Shown here: piece by piece, positions 1 to 12,578 of the stretch
How the letters are laid out: the number at the start of each line of letters is the position of its first letter
Position numbering within the stretch: the stretch's first letter is position 1
Source of the DNA: Phaffia rhodozyma
Taxonomy: Eukaryota > Basidiomycota > Tremellomycetes > Cystofilobasidiales > Mrakiaceae
Assembly (NCBI GenBank): GCA_014706385.1
Contig: JACGZH010000010.1
Coordinates: 62,001-126,000 of the forward strand
Reading direction: 5' to 3'
Length of the DNA stretch: 64,000 nt
The notes under the pieces: model-generated
Database searches by the model: none
What the model was told of the DNA's origin: nothing
What the model saw: only the letters and a program-made list of their open reading frames with translations
Translations under genes and position numbers: made by a program

Positions 1-1638
1 ATCTTCAACCGCTAGGATCGGAAGAGATCAAGATCCTCTTGTTGGAGAACATCTCGGCCGATGCGGTTGCCTACTTCAAGGCTCAGGGCTACCAAGTTCA
101 TCACTACACTAAGGCTTGGACTGAGGAGGAGCTATTGGAGAAGTTGGGAGATTACCATGCGATCGGTATTCGAAGCAAGACGAAGATCACTGAGAAGGTT
201 CTTAAGGCTGCTACTAAGGTTAGCCATCGTCTCCAGTATCCTTCAATTGTCTTTTCCCATAGATAACTGAGTCGGTCCTGATGTGGTGCGCGCTCTTTCT
301 ATAGCTATTGGTGATTGGATGCTTCTGCATCGGAACCAACCAGGTCGCCCTCAAGGCAGCCGCCTCTGCCGGTGTCGCTGTTTTCAACTCGCCTTTCTCA
401 AACTCTCGATCCGTCGCCGAGCTTGTCCTTGCCGAGGTCGTTTGTCTCTCCAGACAGTTGACCGATAGAGCACGAGAGATGAGGGAAGGAGTCTGGAACA
501 AGGTCTCCAAGGGATGTTGGGAGATCAGAGGAAAGACCCTTGGTATCGTCGGATATGGTCATATCGGTACTCAGCTTTCTGTCCTTGCTGAAGGTATCCC
601 CCCCTTTTTTTTACTGTGTCGAGGCCCCGAAGACACTTCATCCTTCCTCTAGTTCTTAAGATAATGCACTGACAATCTTTTCTATCTTACAGCTTTCGGT
701 ATGCAGGTCATCTACTACGACGTCGTTCCAATCATGCCCCTTGGTTCAGCCAGACAGGTCGACACCCTCCCTGAACTTCTCTCACAGTCGGACTTTGTCT
801 CGCTTCACGTGCCCGAGCTTCCAGAGACAAAGAACATGATCCAGGCCGAGGAGCTCTCCCAGATGAAGGATGGAGCCTACTTGATCAACAACGCTAGAGG
901 AACTGTGGTCGACCTCGAGGCTCTCGCCTCGGCACTCGAGTCAGGCAAACTTGCCGGTGCGGCCGTCGATGTGTTCCCCAAGGAGCCAGGATCGAACGGA
1001 CCCGGATTCAACGACAACTTGAACCCGACGTTCTCTTCTAGAATTCAGAAGGCCCCGAACACTATCCTCACCCCCCACATCGGTGGCTCGACCGAAGAGG
1101 CTCAGCGAATGATTGGCGCAGAGGTCTCTTCAGCGCTCTCGAGGTATCTCACCTACGGTACCACAGTTGGTGCCGTCAACTTCCCAGAGGTCGATCTCCG
1201 AGCGATCGCTGCCGAGGACGAGAGACATATCCGAGTGTGCCACATTCACCGAAACGAGCCCGGAGTGTTGCGAGCCGTGAACGAGATCTTTGCCGAGTGA
1301 GTCTTTCCTCTTGTGTTTGCGTTTCTTTCGCGTCTGTCCTTGGCAGAACCTCACTGAAAACCGAGTCATTTCTGTCTTTCTCAAACAAGGCACAACATCG
1401 AAAAGTCAGCGTCCGACTCGAAAGGAGATATTGCTTACCTTATGGCTGATATTTCGGATGTTACCAAGGAGGAAGTTCACGCTCTCCACGCCGCCATCCA
1501 AAACACCAAGGCAAACATTATCACTCGATTGCTTTGTACGTCTATGCTCATTGTTCTTTGCTTTCACCTGATGCTTTCGGTTTCGACATACTGATCCTTT
1601 TCTTTTCATTCATGTGCTGCTTTCGGGGTCTAGACTAA
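1..1638 (+). CDS. SER33: D-3-phosphoglycerate dehydrogenase, 5' partial
   Basis: Catalyses the first step of serine synthesis, oxidising 3-phosphoglycerate to 3-phosphohydroxypyruvate with NAD+ in the cytosol. The window opens inside the gene in frame at base 3. I read exons 3-218, 305-593, 693-1296, 1390-1535 and 1634-1638, whose phases join without a stop. Visible are the Rossmann motif GYGHIGTQ, the substrate-region motif NNARGTVVD, the catalytic-region HIGGSTEEAQ and a C-terminal ACT domain from about VCHIHRNEPGVLR, the usual serine-feedback module. The protein ends RLLY, the ending I recall for bacterial SerA. The last exon holds only two coding bases plus the stop. SER3 and SER33 are paralogues in budding yeast, so the symbol marks the family and not strict orthology. 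Confidence 0.95.
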
Positions 1639-2009
1639 ATCTCTCCATTACAAGAGAGAAGAAATATATATGAGAATTCCATTACAAAAATCTTCAACCT
1701 ATCTAGAGTCTTATTCCGTCTATCGACCACTCGAGGCCAATTCAAATTCGAGTGTTATATATGATTTTTTTCAACAAATCCCTTCTTGTATCACAGAGTT
1801 CCTCGACTGTTATAGTTTCTACAGGCGTGTAAAGGAAAAATGGAAGAAGGAAGAGAATGAGAGTCTGCGCTAAACAAAAGACACGTGATAAACCCAAAGT
1901 GATGACGCGCACATCTTGATAGCTCGTTCCCCAATCCCATGCTCACTTACCTTCTCATCCATCCACCACCATCCACTTCTGGGTACACACTTTCTCAACA
2001 AAAATCGAA
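1639..2009. promoter_or_regulatory. SER33-seipin intergenic region
   Basis: No gene is seen here. It holds the 3' flank of the dehydrogenase gene and the presumed seipin promoter. A palindromic CACGTG (E-box type, the core bound by Cbf1/Pho4-class bHLH proteins) sits at 1882-1887, about 125 bp before the seipin ATG. Function of the site is inference from the motif alone. Confidence 0.4.
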
Positions 2010-3682
2010 ATGCTTCGATCAAACAAGATTGATAAAGATCGAGCGAGTCTATCTGCTCAACCACCTCCGCCTCCAAGCTCATTCATTTCCTTTCTCCTCC
2101 TTCCATTCTCATGGACACACGACCTTCTCGTCTCGCCCAGAGCACATATGTTTGCTTTGAGATTCATACTGGCAGGATTGTTGGCGGTGATGGCAGTCGC
2201 AATTAGTGGAATGGGCTATGCGATATTCTGGTTCACTTGGGGAAAAGTGGATTCATGGGAATCAGGTTTCTCTCTATATTATGGGTTCGTCCTCGCGCTC
2301 TCCATGCTTCTCCTTCCTGCCTTTGATCAGTCGATTATGATTGCCTATCTCATGTTCCTTTATCCATCACAATCTGGTTCACATAGGCTACCTAATAAAG
2401 CGCCTCACTCGACAATATCTTTGCCACCAACCAATTATTTCAGGGAAAACCAACCGTACACTATCTTTCTCGATTTGACGATACCAATCACACGGTCGAA
2501 TGTCGAGCTGGGTAACTTTATGGTCTCCCTAGACTTGCTTGATGATTCTTCAAACCCAATCCATTCGTCAAAAGTCTCGACTTTGATATCTTCTCCTCCG
2601 TTGTTGTCGCCTTGGACAATCATCAGCACCATTAGAGGGTCAGGAAGGACGAAAATATCAAACAAGATGTTAGACGGGGTTGTGCTTGTTCCATCAGGAG
2701 GTAGGTCGAAGAATAAAAGTAAATCAAGTAGACAGGTTTCAGTCTGGGTCGGTAGACAGGACTCATGGGCTTCGGAAGGAGGAGGTAGAAAGGAACTTGT
2801 TACACACGGCGGAAAGATCAGGATTGTAGGTGAACTCAGCGGGGTCAGGTTAGTTTCTCTTCATTCGCTTCATTCGCTTTCTTCCTTTTTCTGTCTTGCC
2901 CAGGAGAGAATAGAAAAGGCTTTCTGGTCGCTCATTTCGGTTACGTTCATCACTGCCCGTCTGAACAGAGCTATATTGGCATACCATCCGATCTTATCCC
3001 TAACAACATTAACAGGAGCTTCACTCTTTACTACCTTCCTTGTATCCATCCTCACGTTCTTCCTTCTGTCCCCCAGCTCGTTCCCATCCCCTAGACCAAA
3101 GTCGGTCGAGTCTGGGGAAAAAAAATTGGTTGAGGACGGTCTTCCTGAACCCAAACTGACATCTAGGAAACGTGAGCAAGAATGGGTGGATTCACTTCCT
3201 AAAGGAATGTCCAACATCACAGGCGATCAAATCGGTAGTTCTGATAACACAGACGACGATTCTTCTACTGAGGTTCGAGCGAGAAGAGAGGAAGAAGAGA
3301 GGAGAGAAGAAGAGAAAGAGCTGAGTAGGCTGAAGGGTTTGGAGGACGAAGCTCTGAGGGTGAAGGAGGAGGAGGAGGAGGACGATGGTGAGTTTGATGA
3401 GCCCGAGGAAGAAGTTGAAGCCGAGTCAAACCGATCGATGGGCGAAAAGAAAGACAAAAGGATGGAGGAAGAACGAAGCTTGCTGGGAGGAGTGAGTCTC
3501 CCTCTCTATCTCACTTTCTCGGAACTTGTTTTCATCCTGATTCCTCTGATCTTCTTACTTCTCATTAGTCCGGAACGACCCCTTCCACTCGGTCTTTTGG
3601 AGCTACTACCGTCCTATCCTCCTCTGATTCATCTTCGATATCCCACTCGAGTTCCATCTCAAGACGACGCGGTCGACCTTAA
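2010..3682 (+). CDS. Seipin-family lipid droplet assembly protein
   Basis: Seipin is an ER membrane protein that organises lipid droplet biogenesis at ER-droplet contacts. The core signature is present: ENQPYTIFLDL followed by GNFMVSLDLLD, which is the conserved lumenal beta-sandwich. A hydrophobic segment near ALRFILAGLLAVMAVAIS (TM1) and a second near FTTFLVSILTFFLL (TM2) bracket it. After TM2 comes a long acidic Glu/Asp-rich tail. I propose introns 2849-2968 and 3492-3568. Both use GT..AG, and the second switches to a Ser/Arg-rich ending RRRGRP with stop 3680-3682, better than the open-frame readthrough to 3707. The total is 491 residues. A further intron between TM1 and the lumenal domain (about 2270-2400) is possible. 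The start could also be the internal Met at 2149. Confidence 0.85.
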
Positions 3683-3941
3683 TGGACAAACGTTTTCTCC
3701 TTTTTGATGTCTGTGTCTTGTTCTTGTTTGCAATCGCTTCTTCAATCTCTTATAGCGCTTATGCAGAGAATTTTCAAGTCAATTTATGTATCTTTTATCA
3801 TAATTTCCTGCAAACATTGATATAGAGTACAGATACATCCATGATGAATTCATCTAGGGCAGGGTGATGACACATTCACAAAAAAGGCTAGAGAATACAA
3901 ATCTTCATCAACGTCTGACGGATGATCTGCTCATACTTCTC
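3683..3941. other. Convergent 3' ends, seipin and ZIP2-like gene
   Basis: Short stretch between the seipin stop (+) and the stop of the minus-strand gene. It is AT-rich, as expected for two 3' UTRs and polyadenylation regions. No gene or structured RNA seen. Confidence 0.4.
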
Positions 3942-6900
3942 TTAGTATTCATCTTCTTCCAGAATATCACACATCTCCTCTAGATTCTGATCTTGCCAAT
4001 GCGAGTAGAGTCGTGGATGACCAGTGACCCTCTTCTCGTATGGATAATGATTATCGAAAGGCATGTTGGAAAATGATGGAGGCGATGAAAGAGGCAAGCT
4101 CGGGGTACTGTCTTCGCTTGGTAGGGTCAATCTTCGGGAAGCAATGAACTCGGATTGTCGTTCCTAAGGGGAATCAGTGTTCGTCGGAGAGTCAGGAATG
4201 AAGTTCAAGACGGCATGATAGGGAAAAGAAAGAACCCGCGATCTTAAAGATAGCGTTCAAGCTGACCATGCGGCGAACCCCAAACAACGGTCCGAAGGAA
4301 TCTACCCTTTCTAGAGAATCCATATCGAGAAATTCATCAAGGTTCATCAAAGCTAGAATCCAAGCAGCCGAAAACGGGTTCATCCGATTAAAGCTGGCCA
4401 AACTAGATTCCATCTGTGAGCCCCGGGTTGGAGCATTCAAGAATGTAGAAGGGAAGACGATGAATAATCGATGCCGACTTTTACTAAAATCTCACTCTTC
4501 AAGTGATAGTTCGGACAAAGAGACCCACTTCTTCCCAACTGGCTTCATCGCAATCGTTAGTATACTCCCAAGGAGCGAGCCAGCTATCACCTAGACATCC
4601 CATCTTTGAAGGGGAGGTAGAAGATGATTCCAAGAGAGATCTTAGCAAGTCACCCAAACCATTCTCGCGCACCCATCCGATTTTGACTTTCAAGCCTTCC
4701 TCCATATTCAGATCCAGACCTTGCATGGCGATCGCCCTGCGTGCCTTCCCTATACTCGATATCACCAAGGGCGTCCAAACTTCCGTCTCTCTGTCGGCCG
4801 GAATGGTCAGAATAACATACAAGTTATCGTATCGGCTCTGAAGATGTTCGGCAAGTTTTGGGATCTGTGAGAGAATAGAGGGAAGAATTTGAAGAGGATA
4901 GATTGTAGCGGCGGTAAGAGTGGTAAGGATCAAGTCAAGGCCGATACTGATTGAAGAATTTGCTTCACGAGAGAGAGTAGGGTGTGATCGATAGTGAGGA
5001 AGTATAAAGCTTTTCTCCAACGAACGATAGGCTGTTCCAATCAATATATCATCAGATTGCATTCCGAGAGGATATACAGTGGGATGGAGATTGACTCACC
5101 ACGACGGTTTTGTAGCAGTTTCTGACCTCCGATGCAGTGATACCATACTTCTTCTTCATCCAAAATTCTGCCAGTCTGATCGGTAGAAAATCCCTCGAAT
5201 TCCGCTAGGTTCTGGGGCATCTTGACCATCTCTTCAGGAGCAGATTCAGATAGATTTTGGTTTGAAGGCGACTGTTCATCAGATCTCTCAGACCTTTTTG
5301 GAGAAGTACGAGTTGACACTTGTTCGACAGCTGTAAAGTGTTTGTTCCGGGTAGAAAGAAAATGAGACAACGGACTGAGGTAGGAAAGCCGTTCAGACAT
5401 CTGGAAGTTGATAAGTCGTTCAGGGATAGGAAACATATCTAAATCTTTTTGATCGACCTCATCATCGAATGAGATGTTTTCCGGATCCGCACAGGAATGA
5501 TCAGTCTGAAAACTTTGTGTCTTCAGAGGTGTCTCTTGAACTTGTGCTTCGGAATCATCCGAGACGATATGGAGCAAATTTGGAGAAATGGGAGGAGTGA
5601 CAGGGCGGAATAGCTGGGAGGGAGTAGGATCATCGACCACATTCGAAAGAAGAGATTTGTGATTGTCTATCAGACGGGGTCGCTTATCGTGTCGGAGAGA
5701 GATCACCTGGTTGACCGGCTGATTTATCCGACTAGTATCAAGAACAGTAGGTTCGACCGCCGGCTCTGCACCATATCCAGAGACTTGATGAGCTAGATCA
5801 CCAGTATCAGGTCCTTGTAATTCAGTTTCCTTCCGAGTATAAATGAAACCGTTCAACTCTTGAGACAAACAGAGAGGGTCAGGAGGGCGCGACTCTGTCC
5901 GAGACAGGATTATGTTGTCCTGATGAGATATAAGTGAGAAGAGAGGTTTGACCAAATCAATTAAGAGCTGCCATCCGGCGTGGTCTTCTTTACGGTAAAG
6001 ATCGTTGAGATCTATCACATCGTCTTCTTTTAGAGTATGCGGAAAAGGCCTATAAAAACATAGTTGATCAGTCACAGCTTATTGTCAATGAAGGTCGTGT
6101 AGAAAACACACACCTCCAACTCAACTAAGATAGGTACCATCAACAAATATCAGCATCTAGCTCGAATGGAATATGACCTTTGTGCTTGAAAACCTAATGC
6201 ACTAACCTCGACAGAGAGAGAAGTAAGCCCAGATAATCGTACTACCTCTAAAGGCTTTGTTAATAATTCCGGCGGCACCAAAGATAGTAGACGGACCACC
6301 TCCTTCAAATTCGACGGAGTCTTTGGTAAGTCTGCAGGAAAACAGTCCTTCGCCGGACGCAATGGTGGACCTTGTATGTTCATAGTTTCAGAGAAATCAT
6401 ATGGACATACTTAATATCATACGAACTCAATTAGAAATCATTTAGTATGTTGAATGGAGACCTACTGGGGAATGTATCATGTCCTCGTCCAATTGTCGGA
6501 CCGAATTCTTCAAGCCAACCATCGGTAGAGCCTATGAGAGTACTCACATCTCCTTCATGAAGCAGACCTAATAGCTCATGCACGAGGTCATCCGAGCTCA
6601 GAGCGAATAGATCAGTATGGTCATTTGGATTGTGGAGTTCCTCAGTTGGCGAGGCTTGACCTGTTAGAGAAGGTGAAACGGCCAAGGAAGCAGGTCGATT
6701 GTCCTGATCAGATCCGAGAATATCTAGCTTGAATTTGTCGACGATTCTAGAACGAGGAGTAGGGGTAGAGGAGAATTCATCTTGGAGAGATGTTTCATCG
6801 TCCTGGTTCTTGAAGTTTGCCAAGATTTCAGACAGCGATTTAGGCCATCTTGTTGCAGTTAAAAATGCTCATGAGCTCTCAACACTCACAGCCGGAGATA

Positions 6901-8681
6901 TAGATTTCAATGCAGACAGCGCACATACTTTTGAATATCGTGATCTCTATGAGTCTCTAATTCCAAAGCCCTGGGGAATATAGGTGGTTCTAAAGTCAAA
7001 GAGGGTTACCACTCCCAAAAGTTAATTCACTGACATCAACCTAAATGTATGCAAACATAATAAACGCATGCGTACCTATAAGATCATCAACTTCTCCATC
7101 TCTAACGACATGCGGCTCCGTAGACATATTGATTGGCCAAACGAAGCCTGCACCCAGCTCAGGATCGCTTGAGGGAGGCGAAAAGGTAATATCGGACGGA
7201 ATAGGAGGGACATGCACTATATTCATCCAATCAGATGTAAAGGGATACCTCATGTGTCAAAGAAGAAGAATACACGGCGATCTTCTGGGCCTTTGGACTT
7301 ACTGAACTCATCAAGGGCTTCCATACTAAACGGATCTTCCATCATCTTACCTAGCCCCTGCGGAGAATCAAGACCGGCCAGCTTGGCTGTCGAGATAATA
7401 CAATCACCAATCTGGCCAAGAGTGGTAGGTAAGACTGTCGAACCATCAACATTGTCTCTAGAGTTGTAACAGACAGAATCCAAACGACGGGGAAAGATTG
7501 GTGGGGACATGGAACATGTGGATTCCTTCAAGCGGTGCCAAAAGGATACAAAGTTAAGCTCAAGGCTCCAGCCTCAAATAAGGGGGAAGAAGAACGACGA
7601 GGTTGGAATCACCTTCTCATGAATTAACTGATCATGCCTCTCTTGAGCCCAAATAGGATTCATGACGACCTCCAACGTTCTCGCCCGATCCTTTGCGCTC
7701 TCCAAGATCGGATTGCGCTTCGAGTTTTTCTTTCCGCTTTTAGGTATTTTGGGAAGAGAACTCAAGAGGGATCGGACATGGTCAGCGGTTTTCTCCGACA
7801 ATGAGAGCCTAACATCTCTTTTTTTTATATATATATACCAAACATACAGCATAACCAATCGCTCAAACTCTGATTAGCCAAGATAGGGAATAGGTATATC
7901 TAGCGTCACATTTCCTCTCAAGATACCATCAAAGCAGATTGCTTACAAAACGTCCTCCGAATCCAACTTCAAAGCCTCGGTCCCGAGTTTGTTATACGGC
8001 TCAATCAGATCTAGCGCCCGAAGAAATGTCTTGGTTTGTCTACCTGAGAGGTCCTGTGAGTTGGACGTTGCAAAACATCCAATCTTGGGTGTCTCCCGGA
8101 GTGCTCTCTTGGATAAAACTGGAGAGGGTGGGGGCGAGACAGATCGTACGAAAGAGTCTTCATTGGGAAGATACAATGAAGTCAAGTCAATAATCTTGCG
8201 CATACACCCATCCAAATTTGACCCGCTTCACGTACCAGGTCTAACCCCTAGATCTGTCAACTTTCCATCTACCCTTCTCGACCTCTTCAACCCTCTTTGA
8301 ACACTCATGATCAGATCAATCGCCTTTCTTGGAACGTCCCACACTTCATCCCATTTCTCGTTGTCCTTCATGTCAATTTTCTCTCTCAAGGTGCGTAGGA
8401 CACCAGGGATGAGCTCGATTGATTCGTTCGGATTGACGAGTATCGTTTCTGGATAATGGTTCAGCGAGATCGGGCATAGTTCTTCCGTTAGGAGCTTTAA
8501 GGGAATATAGGACGGAAAAGAATGACAAGACAGGTTTATTCATTTTTGAAACTGGCAAATTTGAAGAGTGGGTATCATGAAGGAGGAAAGACTATACTCG
8601 ATAGATGGCATCGTTAGTGAATTGCTCATGATCCTGACAGATGTGTGATGTTGCGTATGATCTGATAATCTCGAGGGACAT
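3942..8681 (-). CDS. Putative meiotic ZMM protein, ZIP2/SHOC1-like
   Basis: Long minus-strand gene with at least ten exons; ATG at 8681-8679 (MSLEIIRSYA). Exon joins I could check include 8681 to about 8598 into LLTEELCPISLN, then T-D-L-G into IIDLTSLYLPNED near 8190, then an exon of about 70 residues ending LIHEK. Two blocks near the C-terminus suggest the family. First, an XPF/ERCC4-like alpha-beta block at about 4560-5000 contains YDNLYVILTIP and lacks an ERKxxxD nuclease motif. Second, a helix-hairpin-helix-like block at about 4270-4440 contains FNRMNPFSAAWILALMNL. This order, dead XPF fold then HhH, is that of ZIP2/SHOC1, which with Spo16 binds branched recombination intermediates and promotes class I crossovers. 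The family is fast-evolving, so this is inference from two blocks. The middle of the protein is Ser/Pro-rich and unplaced. Confidence 0.5.
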
Positions 8682-8983
8682 GTTTGATCGAAAAAGGAGG
8701 AGAGAGGAGGGAGAAGAGAGACAAGGAAAGTACTGAAGATGGTTAGCCGTCAGTGAAGGAAAGAGACAGATCATTGAAGATGGAACGGAAACCATGTCAG
8801 CATCAATATTTCCGCTCGGATCAAATGGAAGATCAGCATACGCAACCGATCATCAAAACATTCACGAGGCCAGGAATTTGAGGAAAAACCATTTCGACAA
8901 AACGAAAAACTCCCAAACAGAGTACAACAAGGTATTTAAGCAGAGCGAGAGAGAAAGATCACAATAGGGAGACGAATCGAACG
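8682..8983. promoter_or_regulatory. Upstream region of the ZIP2-like gene
   Basis: Region between the RNF10-like stop and the ZIP2-like ATG, both on the minus strand. It must contain the ZIP2-like promoter and the RNF10-like 3' UTR. I see no clear motif or RNA gene. Confidence 0.3.
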
Positions 8984-11863
8984 TTAAAACCCTCGACCGC
9001 CACCCGTCAACAATAATTTTTGGCCTTTTGCTTTCTTTCCCTTCTTCCCACCTCTACTCTGACCAGTCTGAGAGCCATCTGCCTGTGTTCCTTCTACTCC
9101 AACGGGACCACCACCCGCGCTAGTCGTACTCACACTCGCTCCTCCATCCCATTTTCGTTCGGCAGCCTGGCTGGACTCAAACTTTTTCCAGAGCGCAGCA
9201 ACCTCTTCCTCATCTACCTGGGATTGTTGACCGTACGTCGATCGAGACCGACCCCAAGACTGAATCCCTTCGGATGTATGTATTGTGGAGGCAAAAGAGC
9301 GCCCTGACCAACCTGATGGGTTGTTTGTCGTCGTCGATGAGGATGATGGCGAGGTTGTTAGAGTGGGAGAGGAAGCAGAAGGATGAAGAAGATCGGTGGT
9401 AGGTCTCGGTTCTGTATGTTCTGCCTCCCAAAGACTTCTCTCCAAGGCCTCTTCAAAATCGTCTCCTCCTCCTCCTCCTCCTCCTCCTCCTGCCCCCGCT
9501 CGCGGTGTCCAGGAAGGAAATGAGTGATCCCTTGACAAATTCAACCTCTGGAGTTCTTCCTCTTCTCTTTCTTTTTCCTCTGCCTTTTTCTTCTCACGTT
9601 CTTCCTTCTTTCCTTTATCCTTCCGACGCTGTCGACGTTGACGAAGAGGAGCTTCAAATTGAGCGAGCACTGATTTACTAGCTAGTCGTGTTAGGTCGAC
9701 TTGAATGAATGTGATGGCGCAGCCTGTAGGAAGATGAGCTAGATATTTACACCGTCGTCGAAGATCCTCATTCACTATGAGGTAAGAATGAAACAAAGCA
9801 TCAATATTTGTTCAACTAAGTGCACCTGATAAACACGATATGATGATGGAAATATGAAAAGAAAGATAAAACCCACTGGTTCCTTCTTCAGCGCCTTCAA
9901 CCGTCAATTCCAATAACTGTGGAAAGCTAGCATACGACTTGTACTCTGCCAACAATACTCTAATATCCAACGGGTGTAGATAGATATGTTGACCATCGAC
10001 GGCCTGATAAAAGTAAAACGAAGGTTCGGCCGAGGGCAGGAGCGCTGATCCGGTCCGAGGTCTCACCGGTGGCCTCGGTTGGAGTGATTTCTTTGGCGAG
10101 GTGGATGATGAGGTGTCTGAGGGGTTGGATAGAGAAGGCTGTTTCGTAAGAGGTGTAGGAGAATCAACGGGAAGGGCGTCCGTTGACCAGGTATGTCCTT
10201 GATGAGAGAGAAATGCATGGGGAATCAAGTTGGAGGTTAAAATGGGCGATTCGATGGCTGAAGGGTTATCAGATGGCGGGGCTGAAAATGTTGATAGGTC
10301 CAAGGATGCTGGGGAGTATTCTTTAGATGGAAACAGAGGCTCGACCGATGAATGTGTCGGTGCGACAGAGATCGACTCAATCGGTTGACTTTCAGCGGCC
10401 TGCTGCCTTATCTTCATGCTTTCTTCCCTATCTAATATCCTCTGAGCCGACTCCCTCGCCTTGGTGACCGCGCCTTCCACGGTACGAATCTTTCTTCGAA
10501 CAGTCTCGGTGTCGAGTTCAAGCCCGGCGCGTTCCATCTGTTCTTTGACCTTCATCATAGCAGCATTGATGAAGCCGAGGCCGACATCTGCCTCACCTGC
10601 TGAGGCTTGCTGCCTGCGCTCGGCCTCGAGATTCTGAAGGTCATGGTCGAGCTGGGAAATTATGTATTCGGGCGAGGCAAGCATGAATCGGGCAAACGCC
10701 GAGACATCTGGTACAAAGAAAAATGGAGCTTCGTGGGGATGAATGGCGGCTGAGGGCCAAGTGCCAGAGTGAGGAAGGGAGAGCATAGTGTTGTGTGGAC
10801 GGTGAACAAGGCGAAACGTTTGTGAAGTGCTGTTAGGAGTAGTCGAATGAGTGGGTCGTGAGATGCTAGTCGGAGTGGATGATGCAAAGAGATTAGGGTC
10901 TAAGAGCGATACGCATTTGAGATCTTTTGAAAAAATGTTGTCGGTACTAAAGAGTTTGATGAAATGTTAAGTTTGATAAGGTTTCAAGATTCTCAGCAAA
11001 TGACCCTGACCAAGCATCAAGGAGGGGTACAGAATGAAACTCACCAGATGGGACACTTGCCAAAGCGCTCATCGCTCAAGGCAAGGAAATGAAGGATGCA
11101 CGAGAAGCAATAAACCTGAGGTAAAGAAGGGAAATTGATCAGCACGGGCGTTTGAAGCCTAGGAATGAGCGGGTGCCAACAGATGGAGACTTACATGTCC
11201 ACACTTTGTCATCCGAGGAGCGACCGGGTCCTGATTATCATCATGAAATTGAGACCCAATCAGTCAATACCCACTGGCGACTAACGAGCCGAACTAAAAT
11301 CATTCCTCTCGATAGCTGAAGCTTACCCCTAGACAAATTGGACAGCTCGGAAGAACAGCATCGTGGGATTTTAAGGAGACCCCGTCAACGATGGTCGGCC
11401 TGGCCGGGGGGATGAGGATTTGAAGGATGTCTGGCCAGTTGAAGAAGATATCTGAGTCGGCAAAGTGTGCGGTATAGTCCCCGGTAGGCTTCATCATGAA
11501 TCGAAAAGAGGCATTGACGAATTCTGCAAATAAAAGAAAGGGATAGGAAGAAAAGGTGATCAGAGCACAACTTCGATATACAAGACAATATAACGACCGA
11601 GAGGACGTACTCTCTTTGTTGAACACCTGCCACCTGGCGCCCTCTCCACCACCGGTCCTTCTACTCCTCCTTGGGGGTGGTGCGAGAGGTGCGGGCCTGG
11701 AAGGCATGGAGAAGTTGAGAAGATGATTGGCGTTCATCTTTCTTCCTCCGCTGCCGTTGCCATGATGATTACCGCCGGAAGGCGTGCCGGAGGTACCGGC
11801 CGTGTTGACTGCCCGGTTCTTGTTCCTTCTAGACTGCGAGCTGGATGAGAAAGAATCGTTCAT
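8984..11863 (-). CDS. RNF10/Mag2-like RING E3 ubiquitin ligase
   Basis: RNF10 is a RING ubiquitin ligase acting on 40S ribosomal proteins during translation stress; Mag2 is the budding yeast relative. ATG at 11863. After a basic N-terminus come the family blocks EFVNASFRFMM and DYTAHFADSD, then the RING: CPICLG at the end of one exon, then (from 11210 to 11040) CGH, VYCFSCILHFLALSD and KCPIW. Downstream is the very characteristic SFYFYQAVDGQHIYLHPLD, then NEDLRRRCKYLAHLPTGC and a basic/acidic coiled stretch. The join at about 9882/9777 gives EEGTMNEDLRRR. A poly-Gly run is followed by DDFEEALERSLWEAE, which looks like a ubiquitin-interacting motif. The C-terminus is Lys/Gly-rich and ends GGGRGF. 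Confidence 0.9.
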
Positions 11864-12578
11864 CGACGGGACGTTTGGTGATGTGTGTATATATGGATAA
11901 GCGTATTGAGAAATTGGGTGCTACAATAAAAACAAGAAGAAAGAAGAGAAAGATATATCCAGACAATGATGGAAAGAACGTTGGTCGGGGTCCAGATGGA
12001 AAATAGAGAGATAGAACGAGAGAAAATGGATCCTAGAGATCAACATTTCCACCTCTGACGATGTAGCAACGAGCCGATCTGTTGATCTGTTACGGATTAT
12101 GTCATCCGAGCGCTAGTGGTAACAAATCAAGTTTCGTGAACGTAACATCACTCACGTGATTCTCAACTTCACTGCCAGGCTTGACACGGCTATACAACTA
12201 GGGCCCACCGGATGATCCGAACCCGATCCGATTACGTTCTTGGTTTTCACGCTTGGCCTTGGCTGATGTCACATTCGGGTTTGGTTCCACGCAGGTCAAA
12301 GAATGTTCATCCGACCTGCCCGCTCAAGTTTATTTGGTGGCTGTTACCCCTGATTTGACCTTCTCCCCACAGTGTAGACGCCCTTTAGCTTGTTTGATCA
12401 TTTGTGATGAGATGAGATGAGATGGCGTTTGAATTCGGCCTTTGGGGCAAAAAAAAACATAAAGGACCAGTCCTTTGACTGTCGGATCGGGGCGTTCTCT
12501 TCCCTCTTAATCCCCGTATCTCACTTTCTCTCATCTTGCTTACACCCAATCACCTAAACACAAACTAAATCACTCATC
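11864..12578. promoter_or_regulatory. Divergent promoter, RNF10-like / 90-residue orphan
   Basis: 715 bp between two divergent starts with no gene. A CACGTG palindrome lies at 12153-12158, nearer the RNF10-like gene. A CCCCT pentamer (stress-response-element type) lies near 12346, and a pyrimidine-rich stretch precedes the orphan's ATG. Motif meaning is inferred from ascomycete factors and may not carry over. Confidence 0.4.

Noticed and set aside
2435..2665. Minus-strand frame within seipin
   Set aside because: Antisense to the conserved lumenal seipin domain.
3569..3707. Seipin ending at 3707 by reading through
   Set aside because: Skips a clean GT..AG intron (3492-3568) and gives a hydrophobic stretch instead of the Ser/Arg-rich tail; 3682 preferred, though not proven.
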